This document shows positions 34,069 to 43,544 of a DNA stretch of 64,000 bases, one piece after another (the stretch's first letter is position 1; every line of letters starts with the position of its first letter). The position numbers and the translations under genes were made by a program. The notes below the pieces were generated by a model. The model saw only the letters and a list, made by a program, of their open reading frames with translations. It was not told the DNA's origin and did not search any database. Origin of the DNA: Saccharicrinis carchari (lineage in GTDB: Bacteria; Bacteroidota; Bacteroidia; Bacteroidales; Marinilabiliaceae); assembly GCF_900182605.1 (NCBI RefSeq), contig NZ_FXTB01000004.1, positions 124,001 to 188,000 on the forward strand, written 5' to 3'.

Positions 34069-35928
34069 TTATTTATACAATTTCCGTTGCTTCCACAGTG
34101 AAAGTACAACATCCCGTAAGCCTTCTTTATCCTCGGCCATGAACCTTTGTTTCCTTAAATCTGCTAATTCGGCAATTTCAACGATCCACGACACCGAGTG
34201 AAATTGAAAATTCCACTCATCAGGCGAATAGACAATAACAAATGCAGCATAAACAGGTATTGCAGTAGTGGAGAAAATCGTGCCTGTTCGATCACGAATC
34301 ATTACCACCTCGAACTTATTATGTCCTTGAATAGGAATGGAAAGGCAAGCAACACCGGCATGTACAATTACCTCCGGTTGTTTTTCATGGTCTTGTATTT
34401 GTGCCTGCAACTTTTTATAACTTATTTTTAATTTATCGGCCAGTTCATCGGCCACAGCAACAGCAACTTCTTCTACCGATAAAGGAGTATTGAACTCTAA
34501 TACAGGACAACGCTTTATAAATTTTAAAAATTTTTTCTCGGTAATATCATCTCTTTCCAATAGAATTTCTCTTAACTCCTCATCCAATAATTGATCCGTT
34601 TGCTGAATACCTGTTATCCTTTCCACAACATGAAGTAAAGCATATTCTCGCTTTATCTTACCTCTTGCATAAATAAAATACCAGATCAACGATCCCAACA
34701 CAAAAAGTCCGACAATAAGCAAGGGGGCTTTACCCATTTCAAAAAGTAAAAATGAATACCCCACAATTCCCATAATTTGCATCCACGGATATAATGGAGA
34801 TTTATATGCGGGTCTATAATGTTTCATATTGCTTTCGCGCATGAATATTAGCGCGATGTTTGCCAAAATAAACAATAACAATACCAGCGCCGAAGCTGTT
34901 TTTACAAAAGTATCCAGGTCGAAAAACAAAATGACCGTAGACATAAACAATCCCGTAAAAACGATGGCAATACCCGGGGTTCCGTACCGTTTTGTAATTC
35001 GTCCAAAAAAACTGGGGATAAGATCTTCCTTTCCCATCGCCAATGGATTTCGGGATGCAGCCAACAGCCCGGCATTTCCGGTTGATACAAAAGCCAATAG
35101 TGCCGCTACGCTCATCATAACTAATCCAAAATCACCCATTATTATACCACCACCAATTGAAATGGGTGTAAATGAAGAACTCAACTCTTCGGCAGGAACA
35201 ACACCTATGGTAACAAAAATAGCCAAAACATAAAGTGTTGACACAATGCCCCAGGAATAAAACATTCCAAGAGGTAAGTTTCGACGTGGATTTTTTACCT
35301 CCCCCGCAATTGCCGCAATCTTGGTTGTACCTGAGAAGGAGATGAAAATAAACCCGGCCGTTGCCAATATGGAATTAATACTGTAAGTACTAAAAGGTGT
35401 AAAACGAGCCATTTCAACATGAAACAACCCATCAATGATATAGATCAATAGCGCAATTACAAGAATAAGTACAATCAGCACCTGAAATCTACCGGCCAGC
35501 TTAACACCTAACACATTTATTATTGTAAAAAACAGACAACATGCAACGGCAATCATTTTTATTTGCCATTCGGTGACCATAGGATTTAACAACAAAACAA
35601 ATAGGCCAACCGCAAGTAATGAAAAAGCAGATTTAAAGGATAAGGAAAACCAACCTATAAACCCGGCCAGGGTGCCCATCAAGGGGCCCATACTTCTATC
35701 GGCGAAAAAAAATATACCTCCTGTTTTAGGCATTGCTGTAACCAGTTCTGCTTTTGTAAAAATGGTAGGAACCATAATTAAACTGCCGATAAGATAAGAT
35801 AAAATCATAGATGGCCCCGTTTTGGCATAGGCGAGCGAAGGCAAAATAAAAAGTCCGGAACTAACCATTACTCCAGCCGAAACACAAATTACCTCTATTA
35901 AACTCAGAACTTTTTTTAGTTTTGCCAT
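34069..35928 (-). CDS. APC-superfamily amino acid/polyamine permease with C-terminal EIIA-like domain
   Basis: 619 residues. The first ~425 form an APC-fold permease of about 12 helices, with the helix 1 motif SAGVMVSSGLFILPS and helix 6 GFIFISFSGTTKIAAIAGEV. Residues about 470-619 are soluble and resemble the PTS EIIA type 2 (fructose/nitrogen) fold: a helix-rich start, the strand-loop VIVHAGVACLSIPI, and a C-terminal LADLRKQRF ... LRDVVLSLW. At the place where true EIIA proteins have the phosphorylated His (G-x-A-x-P-H), this one reads GVACLSIPI, so phosphotransfer is unlikely and a regulatory role is more probable. ATG at 35926-35928. Substrate unknown. Confidence 0.8.
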   Translation of the reverse strand: MAKLKKVLSLIEVICVSAGVMVSSGLFILPSLAYAKTGPSMILSYLIGSLIMVPTIFTKAELVTAMPKTGGIFFFADRSMGPLMGTLAGFIGWFSLSFKSAFSLLAVGLFVLLLNPMVTEWQIKMIAVACCLFFTIINVLGVKLAGRFQVLIVLILVIALLIYIIDGLFHVEMARFTPFSTYSINSILATAGFIFISFSGTTKIAAIAGEVKNPRRNLPLGMFYSWGIVSTLYVLAIFVTIGVVPAEELSSSFTPISIGGGIIMGDFGLVMMSVAALLAFVSTGNAGLLAASRNPLAMGKEDLIPSFFGRITKRYGTPGIAIVFTGLFMSTVILFFDLDTFVKTASALVLLLFILANIALIFMRESNMKHYRPAYKSPLYPWMQIMGIVGYSFLLFEMGKAPLLIVGLFVLGSLIWYFIYARGKIKREYALLHVVERITGIQQTDQLLDEELREILLERDDITEKKFLKFIKRCPVLEFNTPLSVEEVAVAVADELADKLKISYKKLQAQIQDHEKQPEVIVHAGVACLSIPIQGHNKFEVVMIRDRTGTIFSTTAIPVYAAFVIVYSPDEWNFQFHSVSWIVEIAELADLRKQRFMAEDKEGLRDVVLSLWKQRKLYK

Positions 35929-36312
35929 TTTTGGATTATTAAATAAAATTCAGGGGATGATAGCTTTATTTGCACATTCGCCGCCAGCGAAGGTGCTTAA
36001 GACATTGCGGTTTGCTTATCCAAGATAATAAAAAAGAGTTAAATGTCCGCATTACATTTAACCTGTATTATGCCTAAATTTTACAAATAAGACAGCTAAG
36101 GCCCATTCTGAATTGGCTGAATTGGGGATTAATCTTTATAAAAAAACACTTCCACTAAGGCAACTCCCCAACCAATGATAATAGAAGGTAAAAAAGGTAC
36201 TCTGCGTATTTTTTATAATTTAAATCATTATTAAAAGCAGTACTTTCAAGCGTTAAGTAAATATGCTATCCATCATTGTAATGCGTGTTTCGGTAAATAC
36301 ACTGTAATAATC
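35929..36312. other. Intergenic stretch, nothing clear
   Basis: Upstream of the permease gene and downstream of the cytochrome operon. AT-rich with scattered stop codons. No consensus promoter at a useful distance, no terminator hairpin and no repeat was identified. Confidence 0.4.
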
Positions 36313-38610
36313 CTACTCTCCCAAAACCCTTTCTATCTGATCTCTATCGGGTACATTGGGAAACTTGTTTAAAATCTCCTTCGCTATTTTCCTCGACTTA
36401 TGCACCTGCTGATATTTTACATATAAATTGAGTAGCGCCATATAATAACTAAGTTCGTTGGGATGGATGTCCAGGGCTTTTTTCAAGTAAGTTTCGGCAT
36501 CTTTCCGGTTGTTTTGAAAATCGTACATCATGGCAATGTTGTACATCACACGTGCATTGCCGGGTGCATATCTGGCGGCTTTCAACAGGTATTCCATCGA
36601 CTCATCATAACGCTGGCGCTCTGAAAGAAACAAGGCATAAGTAAATAGCGTGTTTCCGTCCTCGGGCATGTACTTCAAATAATCTTTAAGCAAAAGCTCT
36701 GTTTTTTGGTACTCTCCCTTACTGTTGTACAAAAGGGCCAGGTTTATCTTTATGGCATGTAGTTCCTTGTCCTGTTCTAATGCCTTTTTGTAAAATTCCT
36801 CGGCTTTGTCCAATTGCTTTTGGTTGTAATAAAAGTTAGCCAGGTTGAATTTGCCCGTGGGGAAATCGGCATTGTATTTTAAGGTTTCGAGATATTCCTT
36901 TTTTGCCTTTTCCAAGGGTTCCTTGTATTGGGCAGGAATTTGCCCCGCAGGCACGGCGTTTAACTTGGATGCACTCTCGATACGTATGGCTGCTGTTTGG
37001 TCGCTCAACATACTTAACACGGCATCCAGCGATTTTTGATCGTCCACCATAAGGTTTTGCAGGGCATTGTAACGGATATGACCGTTAAAGTTATGTAGCG
37101 CTTCCAGTAAGATATCCTTACCCCTTGCCTGATAATGCTGACCCAACAGGTGGATGGCGGTGGCACGAATTATTTCCGGATAGACCTCATCGTTATAAAT
37201 ATGTACCAACTGCTCAAAACCTTCTGCGCTGCCTGTTTGCGCCTCTTTAAAAGTGGTTCCGTATTGCGCAGGCCGACCTATGCCGTGCCATTTATTCACG
37301 TAATCGATGGCCCACTGCGTCGATTTATCGGCATGGCACTGGTTGCAGGCGTTGGGCGTTCCCAATGTTTGGGTCAAATCGGGACGGGGAACACGCAAGC
37401 TGTGGTCGTTACGGTAATCCACGCCCATATAAAACTGAGCCGGCATGTGGCAGTTAATACAGCGGGTGCCCTCTCCCACCTCAAACCGAACACCATCATC
37501 GGCAATAACGGCTTCGCCCGCTTCTCCGGCCGATTTATGGAAATGATGATTGTAGGTATCATAATCGTCGGCGCGATGACATTGGGTACATAGGCGGTTA
37601 TCCTCGAACAGGCGCTTGGTACTGTGTACGTTATGGCAGTCGTTACATGCTACATCGCGCATGTACATCTTGCTTTGGGTAAAGGAACCATACACATAGT
37701 CCTCATCTAAAATTTGGCCGTCGATATGGTAGCTTTCGCCTATGGGCAAGTTGGGGATGGTATGATTGTAAATATCGGAGCTGTGGTTAAAATCGGAAAC
37801 TGAACCACGGCGGGCATGGCACCGCACACAAAGATCCACATATTCTTTGTTATCGATTCCGCTGGTTTTCACCGTTAGCCCATAGTTGTTATGCTCGTCG
37901 CGGGCATAATCGGCTTTGGCCGCCCACTCTAAATGCTTGGATGCCGGGCCATGACAAGCCTCGCAGCTCACGTTGATTTCGCTCCAGGTGGTACGATACG
38001 AATCGTTTTCGGCATCGTAGCCTTTCACCAGGTTGGTGGAGTGGCAATCGGCGCACATGCCGTTCCAGTTCTGTGCCTGGTTAGTCCAGTGCAGCCAGTT
38101 GTCGCTCTCGATCATCTGATCGGTATAAATGGCCTCGGCCATATGGTACCAAACACTATCCTTCGAATTCCAGGTTAGCGGAAGGGTCTGCAACCTACCC
38201 CTATCAAATTCTACCAAATATTGTTGAAGCGGGTAATAGCCAAAGGTGTATTTTATTTGAAACTCTTCCAGCTTTCCGGATTCGCCATCCGTCTCCACAA
38301 AAAAGAGTCCGTCACGTGTATAAAAACGATGGGTCATGCCGTTGTATTCTATGGTCTGATCATTAAAATTACCCAACACGGTGGAGTCATTGGCATATTG
38401 CATGGCCAGGTCGTGGTCGGAACCCACCCATTGATTGTACTCATTCAGGTGACATTCTATACAGGTCTCTTTACCTACGAAGTGGGCTTTCTCCTGCTCC
38501 ATGTTATCGTTACCGCTGTACGTACGAACCACCGTATAAACCGGAACCGAAACTAAGGCAATGATTAGGGCTATGAGGGTGATGCGTTCTATTTTGTTAC
38601 GATTCTCCAT
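36313..38610 (-). CDS. Octaheme cytochrome c with TPR domain
   Basis: 765 residues. One N-terminal membrane anchor (about 8-30) keeps the rest in the periplasm. Eight CxxCH heme motifs lie at 50, 186, 216, 261, 322, 341, 384 and 422 (first Cys). A HEAT-like section (about 470-560) follows, then four or five TPR units (about 590-755) of the pattern ANFYYNQKQLDKAEEFYKKAL. ATG at 38608-38610 overlaps the Rieske gene stop (TAATG), so the two are translationally coupled. With the Rieske and cytochrome b genes it replaces cytochrome c1 as electron exit; the TPRs may dock a partner. Electron acceptor unknown. Confidence 0.9.
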   Translation of the reverse strand: MENRNKIERITLIALIIALVSVPVYTVVRTYSGNDNMEQEKAHFVGKETCIECHLNEYNQWVGSDHDLAMQYANDSTVLGNFNDQTIEYNGMTHRFYTRDGLFFVETDGESGKLEEFQIKYTFGYYPLQQYLVEFDRGRLQTLPLTWNSKDSVWYHMAEAIYTDQMIESDNWLHWTNQAQNWNGMCADCHSTNLVKGYDAENDSYRTTWSEINVSCEACHGPASKHLEWAAKADYARDEHNNYGLTVKTSGIDNKEYVDLCVRCHARRGSVSDFNHSSDIYNHTIPNLPIGESYHIDGQILDEDYVYGSFTQSKMYMRDVACNDCHNVHSTKRLFEDNRLCTQCHRADDYDTYNHHFHKSAGEAGEAVIADDGVRFEVGEGTRCINCHMPAQFYMGVDYRNDHSLRVPRPDLTQTLGTPNACNQCHADKSTQWAIDYVNKWHGIGRPAQYGTTFKEAQTGSAEGFEQLVHIYNDEVYPEIIRATAIHLLGQHYQARGKDILLEALHNFNGHIRYNALQNLMVDDQKSLDAVLSMLSDQTAAIRIESASKLNAVPAGQIPAQYKEPLEKAKKEYLETLKYNADFPTGKFNLANFYYNQKQLDKAEEFYKKALEQDKELHAIKINLALLYNSKGEYQKTELLLKDYLKYMPEDGNTLFTYALFLSERQRYDESMEYLLKAARYAPGNARVMYNIAMMYDFQNNRKDAETYLKKALDIHPNELSYYMALLNLYVKYQQVHKSRKIAKEILNKFPNVPDRDQIERVLGE

Positions 38611-39071
38611 TATGCGTAAGTTAACTGCGATTTTTCGAATGAGGTTCTTTTAACGGGTGTTTCCGTGTCGATAAAAAGCTCGCCCTTTTTTATAGTAATA
38701 GAAAATAAATCCAGGGGCCGCGTGGCCGGTGCCATCAGCACCTCGCCATAGCGATTGAACTGCGAACGGTGGCACGGACAATTAAATCCACCCGTTTCCA
38801 GATTGGAGTTAACCACACAACCCAAGTGGGTGCATTTAACCGACATAGCCAAAAACCCACCATCCTCAAAGCGTCGCAAAAAAAACTGTCCGGTGGCAAA
38901 GGGATAGGTCTTATTTTTTTGAAAAGAATCTACCCGTCCGGCGCTAAACAGTTCCTTTTCTTTATCTACATGCCCCACCTTGTTCACTCCGCCTTTAATT
39001 AAAAAGAGCGCTTCAATGGATGCAGCGGCTATTAGTATTCGTTTTATAAATTTTCTTCTATCGAATTTCAT
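38610..39071 (-). CDS. Rieske 2Fe-2S protein
   Basis: 153 residues. N-terminal MKFDRRKFIKRILIAAA is a twin-arginine-like or anchor segment. The cluster-binding loops are CTHLGC (80-85) and CPCHRS (98-103): ligands Cys 80, His 82, Cys 98, His 101, disulfide Cys 85 to Cys 100. This is the electron-transfer subunit of a quinol-oxidising bc-type complex. It overlaps the octaheme cytochrome gene by one base and follows the cytochrome b gene by 115 bases. Confidence 0.95.
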   Translation of the reverse strand: MKFDRRKFIKRILIAAASIEALFLIKGGVNKVGHVDKEKELFSAGRVDSFQKNKTYPFATGQFFLRRFEDGGFLAMSVKCTHLGCVVNSNLETGGFNCPCHRSQFNRYGEVLMAPATRPLDLFSITIKKGELFIDTETPVKRTSFEKSQLTYA

Positions 39072-39186
39072 TGTTGTTTCTGTTCTGTAATTTTATAAGA
39101 TTTTTATTTCAAAATCAACAAAACTCATCTACGGAATTACTGATTCAAAAACCAGAATAACATAGTATTTGACGTTTTTTTTACCA

Positions 39187-40473
39187 CTATATTATTAAAA
39201 ACATTCCCTTACCCCGTAGCAAAAGCGATATCAGCATCATCACCAGGTAGGAGGACAAGAGCAGGGTAGTAATGGCCATCACCAACTCTTCGGTTTTTGC
39301 TGCATGATACTTTTTCCAATACATCAAATAAGCAGCCATGGGCAGTGTGTATATTAAAAATGGGATAAGTCCCGTAGCCACCCAACTGCCCAGGGGAGCC
39401 AACCAAATATCAAAGTGCAAAAAATGTTCTAACAAATATATCAGCACAAAAGTAAATACAAAGGCCACAATAGCCGAATGAATAGTCATCCTTTTGCCCA
39501 AAGGAGAGTTGAACCAAACGCCGGTGTTTAAATGATCGTATTTAAAATAGGGCAAGTAAAAAAAGAAAACGGCGACGGATAGTGGCAGAATGACTGCACT
39601 AAAAACGGGATGCAGATGCAGCAGCAATTCCTGCGCTCCCAAAAAATACCAGGGCGCCTTGCTGGGGTTGGGGCTGTTGAGTGGATTGGCCTCAGCGAGC
39701 AATGGGGCATGATAAAACGCCGAGAACAGAAATATAGCGGCTATCACAATGGAGGCCACCATTATCTCCAACCAAATTAAATGGGGCATCACATTTACCT
39801 TTTCCTTGCTATCACTTTGGGGTAGAGCCACCCCGCCGGCTTTGCGAACCAGCCAAAAGTGCATGCTCATTAAAAATATAAACAGCAGGGGTAATATGCC
39901 TGTATGTAAAGTATAAAAGTTAAGCAGCGTATTGCCATCTACTACAGTGCTGCCCCGTACCATATTGGCCAGCGGATGACCCACAAAAGGTACATACTCA
40001 ATTATTTGGGTAATAACCGTTACAGCCCAATAGGCCAGCTGATCCCATGGAAGCAAGTAACCGGTAAAGGAGGATACAATCACCATAAACATCAGGATGA
40101 GACCGTAAATCCAGTTCTCCGCTCTTTTTTTATAGATGGCCTGCGAGTAGTAGGTACGTATCATATGCAGGAACGCCACAATCACCATCAACTTGGCCGA
40201 TATGTGGTGCATGTTACGGATAAACTGTCCATACAGGGTATTGTTTTGCAAGGCAACAACGGAACCGTAGGCATCCTGTACGGTAGGTATATACGAAAAG
40301 CGCAGGAGCAAACCCGTTAGTCCCAGGATAACGAAAAGTAGTGCCAGGATTCCGCCCAAACCAAAGGTACGGCTGAACTTTAAGGCACGCCTATCGATTT
40401 TTACCGGATGAAGGTGGAGGAAAAATTTTTCGATGGACGAGTGCATGCTCTTCCCCGCTTTATTATTTGTCAT
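39187..40473 (-). CDS. Cytochrome b of a bc-type quinol oxidising complex
   Basis: 428 residues in one chain with the N-terminal heme-b bundle and a C-terminal subunit-IV-like part. The heme histidines are His 89 and His 103 in helix B (14 apart) and His 190 and His 205 in helix D (15 apart), the b6-type spacing. The quinol-site tetrad that is usually PEWY reads APWY (in KAPWYFLGAQELL), a known variant in menaquinone users. About eight helices plus two extra C-terminal ones. First gene of the three-gene operon; divergent from the YgiQ-like gene. ATG at 40471-40473, with a second at codon 10. Confidence 0.93.
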   Translation of the reverse strand: MTNNKAGKSMHSSIEKFFLHLHPVKIDRRALKFSRTFGLGGILALLFVILGLTGLLLRFSYIPTVQDAYGSVVALQNNTLYGQFIRNMHHISAKLMVIVAFLHMIRTYYSQAIYKKRAENWIYGLILMFMVIVSSFTGYLLPWDQLAYWAVTVITQIIEYVPFVGHPLANMVRGSTVVDGNTLLNFYTLHTGILPLLFIFLMSMHFWLVRKAGGVALPQSDSKEKVNVMPHLIWLEIMVASIVIAAIFLFSAFYHAPLLAEANPLNSPNPSKAPWYFLGAQELLLHLHPVFSAVILPLSVAVFFFYLPYFKYDHLNTGVWFNSPLGKRMTIHSAIVAFVFTFVLIYLLEHFLHFDIWLAPLGSWVATGLIPFLIYTLPMAAYLMYWKKYHAAKTEELVMAITTLLLSSYLVMMLISLLLRGKGMFLII

Positions 40474-40570
40474 TACAGCAGCTATGTGGTTTCTATCTTG
40501 TTACAAAGAAAGTTAAAATGCTTTGATTTTGAAAGTAGAGGTAATATTTTCAATGCGCCTCATAACTCCA

Positions 40571-40600
40571 TCTGTAATTCTCGAATTATCACTACCTTTG
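40571..40600 (+). promoter_or_regulatory. Predicted promoter of the YgiQ-like gene
   Basis: TACCTTTG (40593-40600) matches TAnnTTTG, with a weak TCTG (40571-40574) 18 bases upstream. Transcription would start near 40607, which excludes the upstream in-frame ATG at 40553 and supports the GTG at 40619 as the start codon. Confidence 0.5.
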
Positions 40601-40618
40601 CCTACAAATAATTTTACC

Positions 40619-42502
40619 GTGCGATATAAAATAAGCGATTGGTTACCTACCACAGCAAAGGAGGTAAAGGAACGAGGATGGGAAGAGTTGGATGTTATAC
40701 TGTTTAGTGGCGATGCCTATATCGATCACCCGTCATTTGGGCCGGCAGTAATAGCCAGAATCATTGAAGCAGAAGGACTTAAAGTGGCTGTTGTTCCTCA
40801 ACCCAACTGGCGCGACGACTTGCGCGACTTTAAAAAACTGGGTGTTCCCCGCCTGTTTTTTGGGGTTACCGCAGGCAGTATGGATTCAATGGTAAATCAT
40901 TATACCGCCGGTAAACGCTTGCGTTGCGACGATGCCTACACGCCCGGCGGCAAGTCTGGTTTTCGGCCCGATTACGCCTCGCAGGTATATTCAAAAATAC
41001 TCAAAAAGCTTTATCCCGATGTACCCATTTTGTTGGGCGGTATTGAAGCCTCGTTACGCCGGGTTACCCATTACGATTATTGGAGTGACAAGCTGATGCC
41101 CGGCATATTAGCAACCACCAAAGCCGATATGCTGGTTTATGGTATGGGCGAAATGCCACTCAAAGAGATACTCCGTTTGCTGCAAAAAGGGGTGCCGTTT
41201 AAATCCCTCACCAACATAGCGCAAACGGCTTACCTGCACACAGATGGAGAGTTAACGCCCGACAAGAATTGGAAAGACCTGGAACTATCGTCGCACGAAG
41301 AGTGCCTGCACGACAAAGTAAAATACGCCAGGAACTTTAGGCATGTAGAAGAAGAGTCGAACCGATGGCAGGCCGCCAGGCTCATACAACCTGTGGGCAA
41401 AGCTAAAATAGTGATTAACCCGCCCTATCCGCCCATGAAGAGTAAGGAGCTGGATGCCTCCTTTGACCTGCCATACACGCGGTTGCCCCATCCCAAATAC
41501 AATAAAAAAGGTACTATCCCGGCCTTCGAGATGATTAAGTTTTCGGTGAACATGCACCGGGGATGTTTTGGCGGATGCAGTTTTTGCACTATCTCGGCAC
41601 ACCAAGGCAAATTTATTGCCTCACGCTCCGAAAAATCCATTTTAAAAGAGGTAAGGCAAATAACACAAATGCCCGATTTTAAAGGTTACCTATCCGATTT
41701 GGGCGGCCCCAGTGCCAACATGTACAAGATGCAGGGCAAGGATTTAAAGATATGCGAGCGTTGCGCACGTCCATCCTGTATTTTCCCCAACATATGCTCC
41801 AACCTTAATACCGATCACTCTGCCATGACCGAAATTTACCAAAAGGTGAACAAGATGCACGACATTAAAAAAGCATTTGTTGGCAGCGGAGTACGTTACG
41901 ATATGTTGTACAACAAATTGTGCAGCACCAAAGAACAACAAAGCCACAAGGAATACATGAAAGAGCTTATTACCCACCATGTGTCGGGTAGATTAAAAGT
42001 GGCTCCCGAGCACACCTCAAGCAATGTATTAAAGCTGATGCGCAAACCGGACTTTAAGCTTTTCCATAAATTTAAAGAGGATTTTGACGAGATAAATAAG
42101 GCCAATGATTTAAATCAACAGATCATACCTTATTTTATTTCGAGTCATCCGGGAAGCCGGATAGAAGACATGGCCAGCCTGGCCGTGGAAACCAAAGAGC
42201 TGGATTTTAGACTGGAGCAGGTGCAGGATTTTACACCAACGCCCATGACCGTTGCCACGGTAATCTTTTATTCGGGCATACATCCCTATACTTTAAAGGA
42301 CACATTTACGGCCAAAACAAAAACCGAAAAGCAAAACCAAAGGGTGTTTTTATTTTGGTATAAACCACAATACAAAAAGACCATCGAAAGTTTGCTAAAA
42401 CAGAATAATCAGCAAGCGCTTATCAACAAATTGTTTAGCAACAAAAAAACAAGAAATGTACTTTGCTCCAATAAAGAGTATATCTTCTTCCGAAAGAAAT
42501 AA
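40619..42502 (+). CDS. YgiQ-family radical SAM protein
   Basis: About 627 residues from the GTG at 40619. The start is chosen because family members begin close to ISDWLPTTxKEVxxRGW and because a promoter -7 box lies directly upstream; an in-frame ATG at 40553 would add 22 residues. N-terminal YgiQ-specific domain with DVILFSGDAYIDHPSFG, a radical SAM cluster motif CFGGCSFC (CxxxCxxC), and a cysteine-rich insertion CERCARPSCIFPNIC that could hold a second cluster. Reaction unknown for the family. It is followed after 29 bases by the DUF4197 gene. Confidence 0.9.
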   Translation: MRYKISDWLPTTAKEVKERGWEELDVILFSGDAYIDHPSFGPAVIARIIEAEGLKVAVVPQPNWRDDLRDFKKLGVPRLFFGVTAGSMDSMVNHYTAGKRLRCDDAYTPGGKSGFRPDYASQVYSKILKKLYPDVPILLGGIEASLRRVTHYDYWSDKLMPGILATTKADMLVYGMGEMPLKEILRLLQKGVPFKSLTNIAQTAYLHTDGELTPDKNWKDLELSSHEECLHDKVKYARNFRHVEEESNRWQAARLIQPVGKAKIVINPPYPPMKSKELDASFDLPYTRLPHPKYNKKGTIPAFEMIKFSVNMHRGCFGGCSFCTISAHQGKFIASRSEKSILKEVRQITQMPDFKGYLSDLGGPSANMYKMQGKDLKICERCARPSCIFPNICSNLNTDHSAMTEIYQKVNKMHDIKKAFVGSGVRYDMLYNKLCSTKEQQSHKEYMKELITHHVSGRLKVAPEHTSSNVLKLMRKPDFKLFHKFKEDFDEINKANDLNQQIIPYFISSHPGSRIEDMASLAVETKELDFRLEQVQDFTPTPMTVATVIFYSGIHPYTLKDTFTAKTKTEKQNQRVFLFWYKPQYKKTIESLLKQNNQQALINKLFSNKKTRNVLCSNKEYIFFRKK

Positions 42503-42531
42503 AAACAACCAACCCAGAAGAAAAAAACGTC

Positions 42532-43272
42532 ATGATTAAAAAACTATTATTGGCTTCGTTTGTGGCCACCCTCCTTACGGCCTGTGCCGAGTTGCAACAG
42601 GTTATCAGCACCATGGAAACTGATGCACCCCTTACAGAAAACGAGATAGCCCAGGGATTGAAAGAAGCACTACGTGTTGGCAGCGACTCTGCCGCCAGTC
42701 GTTTGGCCATGACCAACGGCTACTTTAAAGATGAGATGGTGAAGATATTGCTTCCTCCCGAAGCGGATGTTATCGTAAAAAATGCCAACAAAATACCGGG
42801 TGGACAGAAATTAATTGACGATGTGGTACTGGGCATTAACCGGGCTGCTGAAGATGCGGCCAAAGAAGCCGGCCCTGTTTTTTATAAAGCCATCACTGCC
42901 ATGACCATTACGGATGCCTTGAATATACTAAAAGGTGGAGATAATGCGGCCACAGACTATTTTAAGTCAAAAACCTACCAAAGCCTGTTCGACTTATACA
43001 GCCCCAAAATAAAAGCGTCTATCGATAAGGATTTAGTGGCCGGGTATTCGGCGGGCAACACATGGGATAGCATGACATCGAACTACAATAAAGTAGCCAC
43101 CTCGTTTGTGGGCGAACTGGCCAACCTGAAACCGGTAGATGTGGAATTGGAAACCTACCTCACCCAAAAAGCGCTGGACGGCCTTTTTCTTAAATTAGCC
43201 GGCGAAGAAGAAAAAATAAGAACAGACCCCATGGCCAGAGTAACCGATTTACTGAAAAGGGTATTTGGGTAA
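42532..43272 (+). CDS. DUF4197 lipoprotein
   Basis: 246 residues: signal peptide with lipobox (LLTACAEL), then a mostly helical mature domain of the DUF4197 family with LTENEIAQGLKEALRVGS, AASRLAMTNGYF and VFYKAITAMTITDALNILKGG. The family occurs in Gram-negative bacteria; function is not established. Probably co-transcribed with the YgiQ-like gene. ATG at 42532. Confidence 0.88.
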   Translation: MIKKLLLASFVATLLTACAELQQVISTMETDAPLTENEIAQGLKEALRVGSDSAASRLAMTNGYFKDEMVKILLPPEADVIVKNANKIPGGQKLIDDVVLGINRAAEDAAKEAGPVFYKAITAMTITDALNILKGGDNAATDYFKSKTYQSLFDLYSPKIKASIDKDLVAGYSAGNTWDSMTSNYNKVATSFVGELANLKPVDVELETYLTQKALDGLFLKLAGEEEKIRTDPMARVTDLLKRVFG

Positions 43273-43544
43273 TACGCCAATTGAAGGTTTTATCCTGCTT
43301 TATGCCTGCTTTTTACGCTCTGTAAAAATAGGAAGATTTAATTTACAGCGAAACAAACTCAGAACAAACGCTTTTTTTGATCAGAACCAACTTTTGTGTT
43401 AGACCCATATCTATTTTGATGCTTTTTTATGGGTATCCCGATAAAAAAAGCGCCTTAGCTATTGTCTTTAAGCACTTTTGTGTGTTTTGGCCTGATAAAC
43501 CTGTAACCGAGGCAGGACTTCAAACAACTCGTAACATCCTAACA

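Noticed and set aside
43310-43328. TTTTTAC/GTAAAAA hairpin after the DUF4197 gene
   Set aside because: Seven A-T-rich pairs without a T tract of useful length; too weak to call a terminator.
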